Source of the DNA: Ophiura sarsii
Lineage: Eukaryota > Echinodermata > Ophiuroidea > Amphilepidida > Ophiuridae
Length of the DNA stretch: 64,000 nt
NCBI GenBank assembly: GCA_035610835.1
Contig: CM069454.1
Span: 3,473,117-3,537,116, forward strand
Direction: 5' to 3'
The notes under the pieces: generated by a model
The model's database searches: none
What the model saw: only the letters and a program-made list of their open reading frames with translations
Told to the model about the DNA's origin: nothing
Made by a program: the position numbers and the translations under genes
Part shown: piece after piece, positions 34,840-46,805 of the stretch
Position numbering within the stretch: position 1 is the stretch's first letter
Layout: every line of letters starts with the position of its first letter

Positions 34840-36460
34840 GGTGAAGGCAAATCTTCACCTATATTACTATATACGACGAAGGTAGCGTATGGAGGTGGAT
34901 CTTCACCCAATTAATTATAGGAAAGAACAAATCTTGACCTATTTTTCCCTAAAGAAAGGCTTGTGGAGGGTAGTTTCAAAATTTAAATTGATGCCTGCAT
35001 TAGTGCAGAATCCACACCAGTAAATCACTCTAAATAAATGGTGACAAAAGCATTCTGAATGATCCTGATATTTATCAATGTGATACAGAGCGGTTATATA
35101 TCCTTTGCAAATAAGCAGTGACGGGACTGGTGGACTGGTAGGCGAGAGATGCTAAGGTTACCTACCATGTGACGCAATGTTGATGAACTGTACCATTTTT
35201 GTTTATGTATCAAGGAGTATTTTTTATGTAAGACCATTATGTTAAAAGTATACTCTTTATCTTAATTTTGCTTTGTTTTGGTACCCTACTCATGTTACAT
35301 ACATAACATGCCCCGGCTTGAAATACTACCCTAATTACGGGATTATTTGGACACGCCTGATACCCCTCTTGTAATGACCACTGAGCAGCCCGGGACTCCT
35401 CTGAAGGAATTTCAAGGATTAGACAAATAATATTTGCCTATCTTGAACTATATAAAGTTTGGACATGTGAAGGCAAATCTTCACCTACATAATTACTATA
35501 CCATGAAGGTAGCATATGCAGGTGGATCTTCACCCAATAAATTATAGGAAAGAACAAATCTTGACCTATTTTCCTCTAAAGAAAGCCATGAGGAGGGTAT
35601 GTCCAAGATTTAAATTGATGCTTGCATTAGTGCAGAATCCACACTGGTAAATCACTCTAAATAAATGGTGACAAAAGCATTCTGAATGATCCTGATATTT
35701 ATCAATGTGATACAGAGCTGTAACATCCTTTGCAAATAAGCAGTGACGGGACTGGTAGGCAAGAGATGCTAAGGTTACCTACCATGTGATGTTATGTCGA
35801 TGAACTGTACCACTTTTGTTTATGTATCAAGGAGTAATTTTTTTATGTAAGACCATTATGTTAAAAGTATACTCTTTATCTTAATTTTGCTTTGTTTCGG
35901 TACCCTACTCATGTTACATACATAACGTGCCCCGGCTTGACATACTACCCTAATTACGTGATTATTTGGACACGCCTGATACCCCTCTTGTAATGACCAC
36001 TGAGCAACCCGGGACTCCTCTGAAGGAACTTCAAGGATTAGACAAATAATATTTGCCTATCTTGAACTATTTAAAGTTTGGACATGTGAAGGCAAATCTT
36101 CACCTACATAATTACTATACCACGAAGGTAGCATATGGAGGTGGATCTTCCCCCAATAAATTATAGGAAAGAACAAATCTTGACCTATTTTCCCCTAAAG
36201 GAAGACTTGAGGAGGGTATGTCCAAGATTTAAATTGATGCTTGCATTGCTGCAGAATCCACACCAGTAAATCACTATAAATAAATGGTGACAAAAGCACT
36301 CCTTATATAAATTGCTTTTATCAACGTGATACAGAGCGGTAATATCCTTTGCAAATAAGCGTTGACGGGACTGGTGGACTGGTATGCAAGAGATGCTAAG
36401 GTTTCCTACCATGTGATGCAATGTCGATGAACTGTGCCACTTTTTATTAGGTATCAAATT
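34840..36460 (+). repeat. Tandem triplication, ~620-bp unit
   Basis: 'gtgaaggcaaatcttcacct' starts at 34,841, 35,467 and 36,086, giving spacings of 626 and 619 bp. Each of the first two units continues through 'ggaggtggatcttc' (or a close variant), 'gaacaaatcttgacctattt', 'aaatggtgacaaaagca' and 'gatgctaaggtt' to a block ending 'cctgatacccctcttgtaat', which is the right end of the 22,498-23,160 element family. The third unit stops at about 36,460. Copies differ by scattered substitutions. Confidence 0.9.
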
Positions 36461-37140
36461 TCTTTTCCATCTGAAGCCGATGTTTTGGTTACAAGTATAT
36501 CATGTGGTACTGTCATTAGGTATTGTGGTTGAGTGGCTCATATCTTGTTTAACAATATTCCAACTAGCATAAAATAAAAGGAGGTTGCGTTGCACAACTG
36601 CTTTCATTTTCTCAATATTTTTTCAAAATTTGAGATGTTTGAATTTTGAAAAAATACATATTTAGTTCAAAATGTTTACACATCACTTTCTGCTTCCTTT
36701 GTAATACTCCAAGAGGAATCCTAGAAAATTAGCCAATACAAGAATTAAGATTTAAATAATATAGGAATTATTATGAATTTTCAGAACTTTTGATCTTTTC
36801 TGAGCCATAAGGAACTAATTTTCAAACTAACCAAAAAAATTAGATTTTTAAAAATGTTTTTCACAAACATTTGTTGGGGAAAAAGCCCAATGGACTGACC
36901 TTACCCTACAGGTTTGGAAATCCCTTGAACAGTTGTTTTGGTCACCTAAACATCTACGTACCTGGACAACATCAGTTCCTGGTAAGGGTATCTACTACTG
37001 TCAGTGAGTGTATATAGCACCCTCTATCTAATAACTACTCATTCACAAAAAAAGTCAAACCATAGAGAGCACTATGATTCGTCTCATGATGGTCAGACGA
37101 TTGCGGTCACGATTTGCCTAAATTTGCAATTCCTATTGGT
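36461..37140. other. Unassigned AT-rich sequence
   Basis: No supported feature. Confidence 0.4.
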
Positions 37141-37515
37141 TTAAAGGGGCATTGACAGATGTATCGATATACTAAATGAGCAAATAACGTAAAGATAATC
37201 ATCAACATAGCCCAAATCCAAAATATCATACAATTCCAACATCGCTTATGCCAAACTAAGCAAATAACGGCACTTCCGGGTTGAAATTTGCCGCGAAAGT
37301 CAGTGAGTAAAACTTAGCATAACTTCAGAATTCAGCACCTTAGTTTCGATATGATCATATCTAAACTAAGAAAATCATGACATTTTATATGATAATCGGC
37401 AAATGTTGGTAAACTGTTTCAGACGGTAGTTAGTATATGCCTAAGTATTACTAAACCCTGATTTCCAGGATAATTGAGGGCGCACTCCCATACGTATCTC
37501 TCAATGCCCCTTTAA
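37141..37515 (+). mobile_element. TTAA-flanked MITE, family A (full copy)
   Basis: TTAAAGGGGCATTGACAGAT to 'tctctcaatgcccctttaa', 375 bp; close to 30,117-30,504 across its length. Confidence 0.85.
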
Positions 37516-37777
37516 CAAGTAATCACATATACCCATCGAAAATTATAAATATCACATTCCTAGGTACAACTAAATTATACTAATCCCAAAACCAATGTAG
37601 GATAACCAACTCCACTCTAAGGTGTCCTTTCTTTTCATTTTTGCAAGTTTCCTAGTCGTGCCATTATGCACACATCAACATCAGTGTTTTTCGAAACAAG
37701 ACGTACATATTGACAAATAAATGTGGGTTTTCTCCAATGTTCATGATAGAAAGTGGATTGGATCGAGTCTTACACCA

Positions 37778-38669
37778 TTAACACTTACCACACGGCTATA
37801 ATTTTACCATATGTGTGGTGGCATGGGAAAACCCTTCACATGGTCATTTTCTAGCAACTTGGTTTTTTTTTCTTTGACGGAGAGCTTCATAATCTACTGA
37901 GAATTGGACTGTTTAAATTATACAGAAATTCAATCTAGAACTACAGTAATGGTATTTTAAAGTCGGCAAGTTTAAACGCAAAACTAATAATTGAAACTGA
38001 CAATTCAAAGGTGTAAAAAAAATGCTCTAATAATAATAAAACTACATTGTTATGTCACACAGAATAGCTTGTCATATGAAAAGGGCTTTTGATATGAACC
38101 TAGTTTTTTGCAATATTGTTAACAATTGTAAGTTCTTCACTTTCAAAATCTTTACAATGCATTGTCGGAATTCACAAGTGGTTACCATGGTAACAATGTC
38201 ATTTTACGTAGCAATTTACACTTAAAATTTGATAAACAAGGTTCAGAAAAGTACTAAAATAAACTTAACATCTGGAATTTTGCATAAAAAACTCCTGGAG
38301 ACTAAAGTTTTCAAGGTAAAATCTCTATCTTGGGACCAAAGTTGGAAAATTGACTTGGAACTCATTTGTTAGGAATATTTTGGTATGACCCAGATATCTC
38401 AATATTAACACTAGCGACTTTCGACGGGTTTTCCCATACCACCACACATATACGAAACAATTTTTTCAGAATTTCCCCCAATTTTCAAAGCCTTCATCTA
38501 AAAAAAATACTGAACCAATACTCGGCATGTTTGTACTTATTTTAAAGTATTTTTTGTGGTGATTCAAAATATTGTGATGAAATACAGTTACTTTGACAAT
38601 TTTGAACATTTTGTGAAATGTTGGTAGTGTCATGTGCAGAAGACTGCCGTGTTGAAAGTGGAAAGTGAC
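37778..38669. mobile_element. Larger family-B-related element
   Basis: Opens TTAACACTTACCACACGGC and closes near 'gactgccgtgttgaaagtgg'. Its right 200 bp is the diverged inverse of the family B MITEs. Internal inverted words ('ggtggcatgggaaaaccc' and 'gggttttcccataccacc') suggest a fold-back. No right-hand TTAA was found. Confidence 0.5.
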
Positions 38670-39215
38670 TATGTGGTCTTGCCATTTGCCAGAATTAAAA
38701 ATAAATAAAAATAATAATACTGAAATCACAAATGACTTACTCTAAAGCTCGGATGAATTTCATTCCATAAAACTAGACACATTGGCTATGTAATGCTTAC
38801 ATGTTTTAATTACATCAACAAAGACAACATAACATCAATATTTAAAATGTTACATAATGAACTAATACATTTGTTCAATGTCATCAAAGATACAATTATG
38901 ACTACACTCAACCTTATTACTGTAAGCTTAAGACCTCCATGAAAATTACACAATAATTCTGTTTGTTTTTAAGTAGAGATGTGCATGGTACATTAATTTA
39001 TCATCCAATTTACAATACCTATCAATGAGTAAATTAGGTAACATATATGACACAAATCTTGCTGGGGATGGATGGAGGGGGCGGACTGATTCAAAATGGA
39101 CATCATGCTCATTAATTAAAAAGCCAAGGGCAGTTTTTCAAGAAGGGCGATGTAGGTTTATCCTTGGTGTAAGACAGCACGGAATTGACCAAGTACAAAA
39201 TCGTCTATTGCCTGA
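38670..39215. other. Unassigned sequence
   Basis: No supported feature. Confidence 0.4.
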
Positions 39216-39571
39216 TTAAAGGTGTATGTTTCAATCACTTTTTTGGGCTATGATATTTTTTCACATCAAGATATTTTGATATCAAAAGAATCCCCATATT
39301 TTTCTCATTATGTCTGTAATGTTCAGAAATGTTCCATTTAGAAATTATGGGCTAAAATGTGGTGAATTACTGCCAAAGGTGGTTAGCCATCAGCCAGTTT
39401 GTGTACTACTCAATGGGCACATTTATTTTTACCTTGTGCTTCAAAATTAAGAACCATTGGGAGTTATGCAACTCAAACTTTGGAATGTGACAATTTTAAG
39501 GATGACCTTTCATGTAAAGTTAAAAAAATCAAGTTGAAAATCGGTCCAGCAATCCGAACATCTACCTTTAA
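39216..39571 (+). mobile_element. TTAA-flanked MITE, family C (full copy)
   Basis: TTAAAGGTGTATGTTTC to 'cgaacatctacctttaa', 356 bp. It serves as the unbroken reference for the split copy at 9,805-10,114 and 15,520-15,564. Confidence 0.8.
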
Positions 39572-39950
39572 AGGATTATACAGCTTTATTCCGTAATGGG
39601 GTCTTTACACTAGTCTATGAATGTCTTACACCAAGGATACACAGGAATGTATGCCTGTACACAAACTGAACATGTCAATACTGTGAATATTGACAAAATG
39701 GAAAATTATTGAGAATAAAATTTGGATATACAGGATTTGGGTAAAAACAGGAGGATATTATCAGAATATCTACAGGTTTTGAGAACAAGAAATACTTATT
39801 TAGGGACTATTATGAAGTCTGTAATACAAGCAAGATATCTATCTTTGAATATTAATGCAACCCCCACCACACCCGGAGAAGATACAAACCCTGTTTCTCC
39901 AATGTAAAAAAAACCACTAACATAATTAACAAAATATAAATGTATGCAGT
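39572..39950. other. Unassigned sequence
   Basis: No supported feature. Confidence 0.4.
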
Positions 39951-40463
39951 TATTATACAAATATTTAATGCCTGAGCGTGTAATAGTATACAAATATTTA
40001 ATGCCTGAGCGCGTAATAGTAAAAACTATATCACAAGGTCAAATTTGGATTTTTCCATTGCACGAGGCGAAGCCGAGTGTAATGGAATAATCCAAATTGG
40101 ACCGAGTGATATAGTTTTACTATTTCACAAACAAAAGGCATTCAATATTTGTTTTATATCATGATATCACATCATTCTTGTCCAGCCATAATGATAGTAA
40201 AAACTATCACATGGTTGAAATTAGGCCTATCATGATATAATAAAAACTATATCACAAGGTCAAATTTGGATTTTTCCATTGCACGAGGCGAAGCCGAGTG
40301 TAATGGAATAATCCAAATTGGACCGAGTGATATAGTTTTACTATTGCACAAACAAAAGGCATTCAATATTTGTTTTATATCATGATATCACATCATTCTT
40401 GTCCAGCCATAATGATAGTAAAAACTATCACATGGTTGAAATTAGGCCTATCATGATATAATA
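39951..40463 (+). repeat. Direct duplication, ~221-bp unit, with internal hairpins
   Basis: A 34-bp direct pair ('tatttaatgcctgagcg') at about 39,955-40,022 is followed by two near-identical ~221-bp units (40,018-40,240 and 40,241-40,463). Each unit contains the inverted pair 'aaactatatcac' / 'gtgatatagttt' around the core 'gcacgaggcgaagccgagtg'. It also contains a second inverted pair, 'aggcctatcatgatat' with 'atatcatgatatc'. No coding sequence. Confidence 0.85.
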
Positions 40464-41784
40464 TAAAATATAATAGCACTATAAACAATAATATAACCAA
40501 ATACTGTACAGCCAGCCTATGAATATGAAACTAAGCAGTAGCAGTTATATACCTTGCATAAAATAAACAATTTTGTGTTCTATTCATAATACAACCAATA
40601 CCCTTTTTCTTTGCATAATACTTGCATACACATGATAGCACCATATATAAGGCTTTATAAATCCAATTGTCTTCTACATATTCCAGCGCTCACTGGCTTT
40701 TTGCATTTGGCACTTTATGAGTTTCTTAGTTTTATCATTAACTAAAGATATATTGGACCAACGGAACTTACATGGGTTAAGTGACGATGGAGTAAACCCA
40801 TGTTGCGACCCCAACCTTTGGTATTCTGAGTGATTTATCTCAGGCGATGATGACTTTCACTCAAGGTTAGACAACGCAACAAAGGCACCACAGGATCAAT
40901 CATTCACACAAATGGGTAAGGGTTGACCATCTCTGTTGTTTAACTTGGAGCAGAAGTGATCATTCTATTAGAATTTGGTCTTTCGTCGATCAGGGTCATA
41001 AAACCACAGGTTGAAGTTGCAATATTAGTTTAATCCACCATAGTAAAACCATGGAAGTTTTGGATGTGGATTAAATATATTCTTACATTTTACCCGCTTC
41101 CCAGATGACTAAGGGTATACACCAGGAGCTTTCAAACCTTATGGACCTTGAAAAGCTCTAAATACAAAGAAATACATAAGAAAACTGGGGCGATTAGGCC
41201 TCCCAGTCATATTGTGCAGAGTGAATTTAAATAGTTACATGATGTTATGGAATAGTCCCATTCAATGCACTACCAGATCGAGGCTCTCCTTGCAAATGGC
41301 GTATTCGTGCTCAAGGAAACAACATGAATATTTAAGGCAAATCTCTAATGCACGCACTGGCCAAGGTATTTGTTTCAAAGCAAAATCTCTAATAATTTAC
41401 TGTTCTAATAAGGCAAATTGCCAGCACACTTTAATTTAAGGCCAAATACAAAAATACTATACTACCATCACAGTTTGTCCTAACAGACTACCGTAATTCT
41501 GCCTGTGCGCCACAGCCAACATGTTCTTTGACCGCACGGATGCATTTGCAGTCGTATTGGAGTCACACACGCGATATCATGAGGCAGTCACTAGAATATG
41601 TGCTGATGTCACTAGAATATGTGCTGATGTCATCACCCCCAAACTTGAGCTGACACAAAGTATCATAGGACCCTTTGAGTACTACCTGCCTATCTAACAC
41701 TGTTTATGATTGGTTAATTACATGATATACTCTTTTGAATAACCAATTAAGTTACTGCTTATAAAATCCTCTAATCCTTATTAG
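40464..41784. other. Unassigned sequence
   Basis: No gene or repeat I can support beyond a short duplication of 'tcactagaatatgtgctgat' at about 41,588-41,628. Confidence 0.4.
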
Positions 41785-42135
41785 GATACAATTATTCTAA
41801 TAATGTCTCTGATTTGTCCAACAAATGGTGTATTCTACATTGGCGAGACCAAAACGCCCCCTTGGCATCAGAGCCGCCAAACACCAACGGGAACCGTCCC
41901 CCATCGCTGAACATACCACGAGGACCGGGCATAAGTTCCCCAGGGACAGCATCAGAATCCTTGATTCTGACTCCTCTTGGTTTGGACGAAGAGTTCGTGA
42001 AGCCGCTCACATCAGGCTCAAGCAGAGCTCCCTCAACAGAGACGGAGGACGCTACTACCTACCAGCGATTTACACGCCGCTATTGAGTTGTCGTCCATCA
42101 CCGCCGTCAGGCGGTGATGATGAGACTCAATAGCT
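41785..42135 (+). pseudogene. Penelope-like element, GIY-YIG endonuclease fragment
   Basis: One frame reads 'CPTNGVFYIGETKT', the GIY-YIG signature. After a frameshift near 41,855 the next frame continues 'RPLGIRAAKHQRE', 'HTTRTGHKFPRDS', 'ILDSDSSWFGRRVREAAHIR' and 'SLNRDGGRYYLPAIYTPLL', ending at a stop at about 42,133. This matches the C-terminal endonuclease of GIY-YIG-containing Penelope-like retroelements. The reverse transcriptase is absent and the frame is broken, so it is a dead 5'-truncated copy. Confidence 0.8.
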
Positions 42136-42160
42136 TAACCGCCAACAGCGCCCCACGTGT

Positions 42161-42222
42161 TATTGGGGCTGATGAAAAGCAAGCGAGTTGCTGCCAGAAA
42201 GCTACCCCAGAGGTAAGCTTAT
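42161..42222 (+). ncRNA. Hammerhead-like core 3' of the Penelope fragment (candidate)
   Basis: CTGATGA (42,169-42,175) is followed by a 5-bp helix AGCAA/TTGCT with loop GCGAG, then GAAA (42,197-42,200). A possible stem III follows (AGCTACC with GGTAAGCT, one bulge), ending in a CTT cleavage triplet. Penelope-like elements are known to carry hammerhead ribozymes in their terminal repeats. Against it: extra bases between stem II and GAAA, and no good stem I. Probably degenerate. Confidence 0.3.
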
Positions 42223-42458
42223 TTACTGTTGTGAGAATAATAATCTAAAAAATATAAATGATGTATTCATCTTTTTGACCAATCGGCAGGTAGTTCTCAG
42301 GGTTAAATGTCATAACATCTTAAGTTGATTTAAGTACAGATAACGGTGGATTACTGAAATACACACACATGTGAGGATTGTCGTCTATCTAAAACATCTA
42401 ATTTCATAGGACGTTTTGATTTGAATGCATATTAATCAATATATTAGCACCTACATAA

Positions 42459-42768
42459 GGCCAAAAAAAAAAGAAGGTTTGTCTCAGATGACATGAGAGA
42501 CTGAAAATCTAATGCGGTCTGCGGATTTTTTTTAATAATTTTTTTTCAATTTAGACCTGATCGTCATTTGTTTGGTCAAAAAGTTGGATTTTGCAAGATT
42601 TTTTTGAGAAAATTGAAAAAGAAAAAAAAATTGGAAAAAAAATTGGAAAAAAATTGAAAAATTTGAAAAAAATTGAAAAAAAAAAAAAAAATCACTAAAA
42701 AAAATGCTTACGCGGGCGGTTTCGGGAATGCGCGCGGGTCATCTGAGACAAACTTTTTTTTGTTGGCC
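42459..42768. mobile_element. PIF/Harbinger-like MITE, TSD TAA
   Basis: 'ggccaaaaaaaaaagaaggt' and 'ttgtctcagatgacatgaga' at the left; 'catctgagacaaac', a T run and 'gttggcc' at the right. TAA lies on both sides (42,456-42,458 and 42,769-42,771). The interior is degenerate A/T-rich sequence. Same family as 30,944-31,164. Confidence 0.8.
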
Positions 42769-42771
42769 TAA

Positions 42772-43863
42772 TTAGTATTTATTGTTAATTTACCCATGAA
42801 CCTATCAACTTTTTATATTGCTTTTACAAAGAGGCACTAATTTACAGCAGATTAGCCTTAGATAATACATACAAATAAATATGATATTGATTAAACATCT
42901 GAGTAAATTTCATATCAATATAAAAAGGAACCAGACACTAATATCTATTATACTGTAGCATATGTGTGACCCAACATGAGTAAATGAGACAAAATGAGGC
43001 AGTAGCAAATTCAATTTAAGAGCAAAAATGTGGGATAAGGTCATAATGAGTCAAACAAAACTTATTTCTGATCTTTGATATATCTTGTGTCCGACCAAAG
43101 ACTCTCAAATTCATGAAAATAAAGAGTCAACATTTATTTCAAGGTTTTAATTTTCATTTACTCCATTCATTTGTTAACTGATCCAACACTTGTAAAGTCC
43201 ATAACTTGACAATTCGTATTTGATGTTTTGTGACAAAGCAATTTTCAATATTCCGTAACTTTGGTTAGGAATGGGATATAATACTGACTTTGGTACCAAA
43301 ATGCCCCTTAACATAAGTTACGGGGCATTTTGGTACCAAAGTCAATGTTACCACATTGGTATCAATAACTCAATATTCATATTTGCCTCATTTACTTGTG
43401 TGGGTCACATATTTTCACTTCCCCAAAATGGTGAAACAGCTTTTTCCACTGTTGTATGCTTGCAATACTTATTTTAGCAACAAATGCTTCTTTGACACTT
43501 ATCAAATGCTCTCTCCCATGCCAATGACCTGGTGTAGCAAGTCATTGCACATTCATACTCTTGTTGTTGCGCATTGGCGGATGACGATGCGCGAGGCGAG
43601 TTGAAACAATGTCAGCTTTTATCCACCAACATCGGCTGATATGCAATGACAGGAGTATGAACGCACCTTCAGTGTGTTCCTCAGGTGAATTTCTGGTGAG
43701 CTGAGGGTCTCCCCAGAGATGTAGTCTGGGATGTTATCGAAAGGTACTTATTAATTCTGGCTTGTATGCAAGGGACACACTGATTACTGATTGACCAGAG
43801 GAATATGTTTACAAATCTTGGTACTTTGTGAGGCAGGACTCAAATTAATCAAAGGCATCGAAG
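42772..43863. other. Unassigned sequence with one strong hairpin
   Basis: No gene. 43,286-43,307 and 43,322-43,343 form a perfect 22-bp inverted repeat ('gactttggtaccaaaatgcc...') with a 14-nt loop. Confidence 0.6.
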
Positions 43864-44215
43864 CAGGGATAGCACTGGATCCAAAATGTGAGAGGTCCCA
43901 TGACATTTTTCAGGACCCCGTAGGACTTCTAAAAACAAATTTAAGAGGTCCCCCAAGAAAATGAGGGGTCCTGAAGTTTTGGTATTTCAAAAATTACTTT
44001 TTTACGGCCAGTTTTAATGGATTTATATTGTGAGCAAAGGATGGATATGTAATTTACAGAATTTCTTAAGGTTTCCATTTCCACACATCGTCAAATTTAA
44101 GGGGTCCCTTCAATTTTGATCGGGACCTGCAAATCTTTCCAATTTGAAACCTGACGCGTCACTATTAGAAAGTGAGAGGTATAGGACGCGCAGACGCGTC
44201 AGAATGCGACCCCTG
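43864..44215 (-). mobile_element. hAT-like MITE, family CAGGGGTCGC (copy 2)
   Basis: The inverse of 10,185-10,536, also 352 bp. Perfect 8-bp duplication 'catcgaag' (43,856-43,863 and 44,216-44,223). Its ends 'cagggatagc' and 'gcgacccctg' match copy 1. Confidence 0.9.
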
Positions 44216-44223
44216 CATCGAAG

Positions 44224-45228
44224 GCAATTTGAGGCCTGTTGTGAGGATTTTGACATTGTGCCTGTGTTAGCGGCCAGAGTCCTGTATGGCTATGTACAAG
44301 AAAATCCCCCCACCCCCAATCCTGCTATGTCTTGGACCAGAAGGGGATGGGCAGGATCGCAATTGATAAGTGCATAATGTTGTGCATTGCTTTTTACAAT
44401 AAGGAACATATTTTATTACTATTACTACGTGATTCTCATCTAGATTACATGATTACATTTACTATTTTGTTGATACATATGCGTTCTCTGTACAATTTAA
44501 TGCAGAATAATTAATGTGCGTAATTACATAGCAATTTTTAAACCAGATGGATACACAGAAAAAGAGATAATTATGTTGTAGTGGCTTAAATATAATGCTG
44601 ATAAGGTGGCGAAAAAACATAATCAAACGGACCTCCCAGGCAGGGTTGCTTGGTCGGCCAAGCGTTTCCCCCAAAAAATGTTCAGAAACATTTTGGTGAA
44701 TTTCAACATCTTCTGATTTGTTTTGAAAAAAATGGGCCATTTTGGCCAGTAGAACAGGTTTTTGTTGTTGATGCAAAAAAACACATTTGATTTCATTTTG
44801 GCTTCAACTTTGAAGGTCTTTTCTTCAGGAGAGAGATAACACCTGGCTTGGTTTAACATGCACACAAATAATCCTTGCATCTATTGGTATAATTATATCA
44901 ATTAATTGTCTATTTACAATTAAAATAACTATTGAATAATCTCATCTAAAATGCTGAACCACACACACACACATAGGGTAAAGTTGTCCACCAACACCTA
45001 CTCAGCAGCTTGGTACGACAATTCCCAATATTTCACCCCTTTTTTCATCAATTAAAATGACCAAAATCCCCCACTTATTGATTCAAATATGAGAATCACT
45101 GACTAGTAGGAAAATGTATTATTAGGCTCAGCGTCGGCATGGTATGAGAGATTATTGTGCACTCAGTGTCATACTTGTCCAGACATAGGCTTGACTCAGT
45201 ATGATACATTACACACATAATTAAATAT
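44224..45228. other. Unassigned sequence with repeat fragments
   Basis: No gene. About 44,600-44,790 ('taaggtggcgaaaaaacata', 'cggacctcccaggcag') looks like a worn Harbinger-like repeat. A (CA)n run lies at 44,960-44,973. Confidence 0.4.
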
Positions 45229-45660
45229 CCAGTATTATATAATGCATGAAAATATTCTAGTCATCCGATTGGTGGATACTACACCAGATAACACAAAATA
45301 GTTTGGTCCATTTCATGCTTGACGTCACTTCCCGGTAATTTTTTGTCTTTCAAAAAGTACTATTGACTGGACGGTCAATAGTACTCTATTGACCGGACGG
45401 TCAATAGTACTTTTTGAAAGACAAAAATGCCCTGCCTCGTACGATTTTGCCATAATGGCATGGAGGATCGACTGTTTTATTTGATCAAAATCGCACACAA
45501 AAATATTTTAATGCATTATATAAAACAAATATGGACTGCTCTTTATTCATGAAATGGGGTGAACTATTGTCCCTCAGTGATCTGGATACCTAAGCCTACT
45601 ATTTTAATAGTAGGCTTACGGTCTCCAGATCACCTTGGGGCAATAATTCACCCCATTTCC
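45229..45660. repeat. Nested fold-back sequences downstream of the tetraspanin gene
   Basis: Three palindromes. The outer inverted words 'attatataatgcatgaaaat' / 'attttaatgcattatataa' lie at about 45,234 and 45,503. A 24-bp hairpin pairs 45,344-45,367 with 45,400-45,423; inside it 'ggacggtcaatagtac' occurs twice. A ~53-bp imperfect hairpin pairs 45,551-45,603 with 45,606-45,659. They lie 3' of the tetraspanin stop codon (45,944) on its strand. Confidence 0.8.
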
Positions 45661-45943
45661 CTGTGACCTATCTTGTCCGGAAAATGATCCAGAAACCAAT
45701 CAGGATGCTTGTTCCAGCCTTGGTATTCAATAACAGCTAACATTGTCCGGCTTTTGCTTAACTCTGGAGATGCTCAGCAGTTATGTCGTGAATTTCTAAT
45801 GATTGAATTAAGGACATTAACAAAGAGTTGCAAGGTTTTCACTCACTTTTGAATTAATATTGCATTGTTTATGGGACGTGCGTAATAAGTGATGACGTTA
45901 TTCAAAGATTGTTCATTAATCACAATAGAGGGCGCTTCCCTCA

Positions 45944-46012
45944 TTACATCATCTCGTAGTTGTTGGTGGTGATCATCTTTGCTAGACAGAATGCGAGCAC
46001 GACTCCGATAAG
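45944..46012 (-). CDS. Tetraspanin exon, end of TM4 and C-terminal tail (last coding exon)
   Basis: A 69-nt exon following the acceptor 'ttttattttacag'. It encodes 'LIGVVLAFCLAKMITTNN' plus 'YEMM' and a TAA stop (45,944-45,946). It completes TM4; the cysteine near the membrane edge is a likely palmitoylation site, as in other tetraspanins. The tail pattern '(T/N)NNYE' followed by two hydrophobic residues matches TSPAN6/7-type ends. The 3' UTR continues to lower coordinates; its end is not determined. Confidence 0.93.
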   Translation of the reverse strand, partial: LIGVVLAFCLAKMITTNNYEMM

Positions 46013-46194
46013 CTGTAAAATAAAACAAGAGAAAAAGACATTTATGAGTAAGAGACTGCGCAGATCTATCACTCGTTATATGATACAAGATGTATCATGT
46101 AAAACAGAAGCAATTTAGGATAATTGATCAATTACAGATTTGATAAAATGGGAATTATTGATGATATACTTATTATTTTTTATTATTTATTTAT

Positions 46195-46805
46195 TAATGC
46201 TTTCTTTATTGAGGGTAATATGCTTCAGTGACTTGCACTGCTTTCCAAGCAGGCACTCGATCATTTTGATACATACATAATACCAAAATAACAAATAACA
46301 GTGTTATAATACAAATTATAATACAAATTATTCAACTATGATACAGTGGAAATATAGGATTTGAATTGACCAAGAGAAATATTTCCTAAATCAATACGAA
46401 TAGATGGTGATAAATTGTTCCACAGATAACCAGATCTGTAAAGAAAAGTGCGCATACCAGAATTTGAGTTGATTTTAGGAATAATTAAAGTATTACTTGA
46501 ATGATTCCTGGTAGTATGATTGTGATAGTTATGTACAAATTCAAAATTGGATGATAAATAAGTTGGACTTATATCTTTTAAACATTTGAATTTTTAAACA
46601 TTTGAATAAAATAATAAGTATTTGAATTTTCCGTCTATCACTTAGTTTTGCCCAATGAAGTAAGTTCATAATATCATTTATTGCTGTTCTGATATCAGCA
46701 GATAATATTGTTCTTGCTAAACGGTTGTGTAAGACTTGAAATCTTACTTGATATGAATTTGGACATCGCAATAATGAAACATAACCTAAAATAATGGGCA
46801 ACATC
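46195..46805 (-). pseudogene. LINE 3'-end fragment (reverse transcriptase C-terminus)
   Basis: On the minus strand, successive frames read 'FQVLHNRLARTILSADIR', 'MNLLHWAKLSDRRKIQILI' and, after frame breaks, 'SNSGMRTFLYRSGYLWNNL' and 'IDLGNISLGQFKSY'. This is the C-terminal region typical of non-LTR retrotransposons. The 3' end carries the same 'tttctttattgagggtaa' and 'gctttccaagcaggc' words as the copy at 50.4 kb. It lies in the last tetraspanin intron, same strand as the gene. Confidence 0.75.

Noticed and set aside
44144..44377. 77-codon frame with Arg-rich start
   Set aside because: It begins inside the hAT-like MITE 43,864-44,215 and crosses its boundary, so it is chance.
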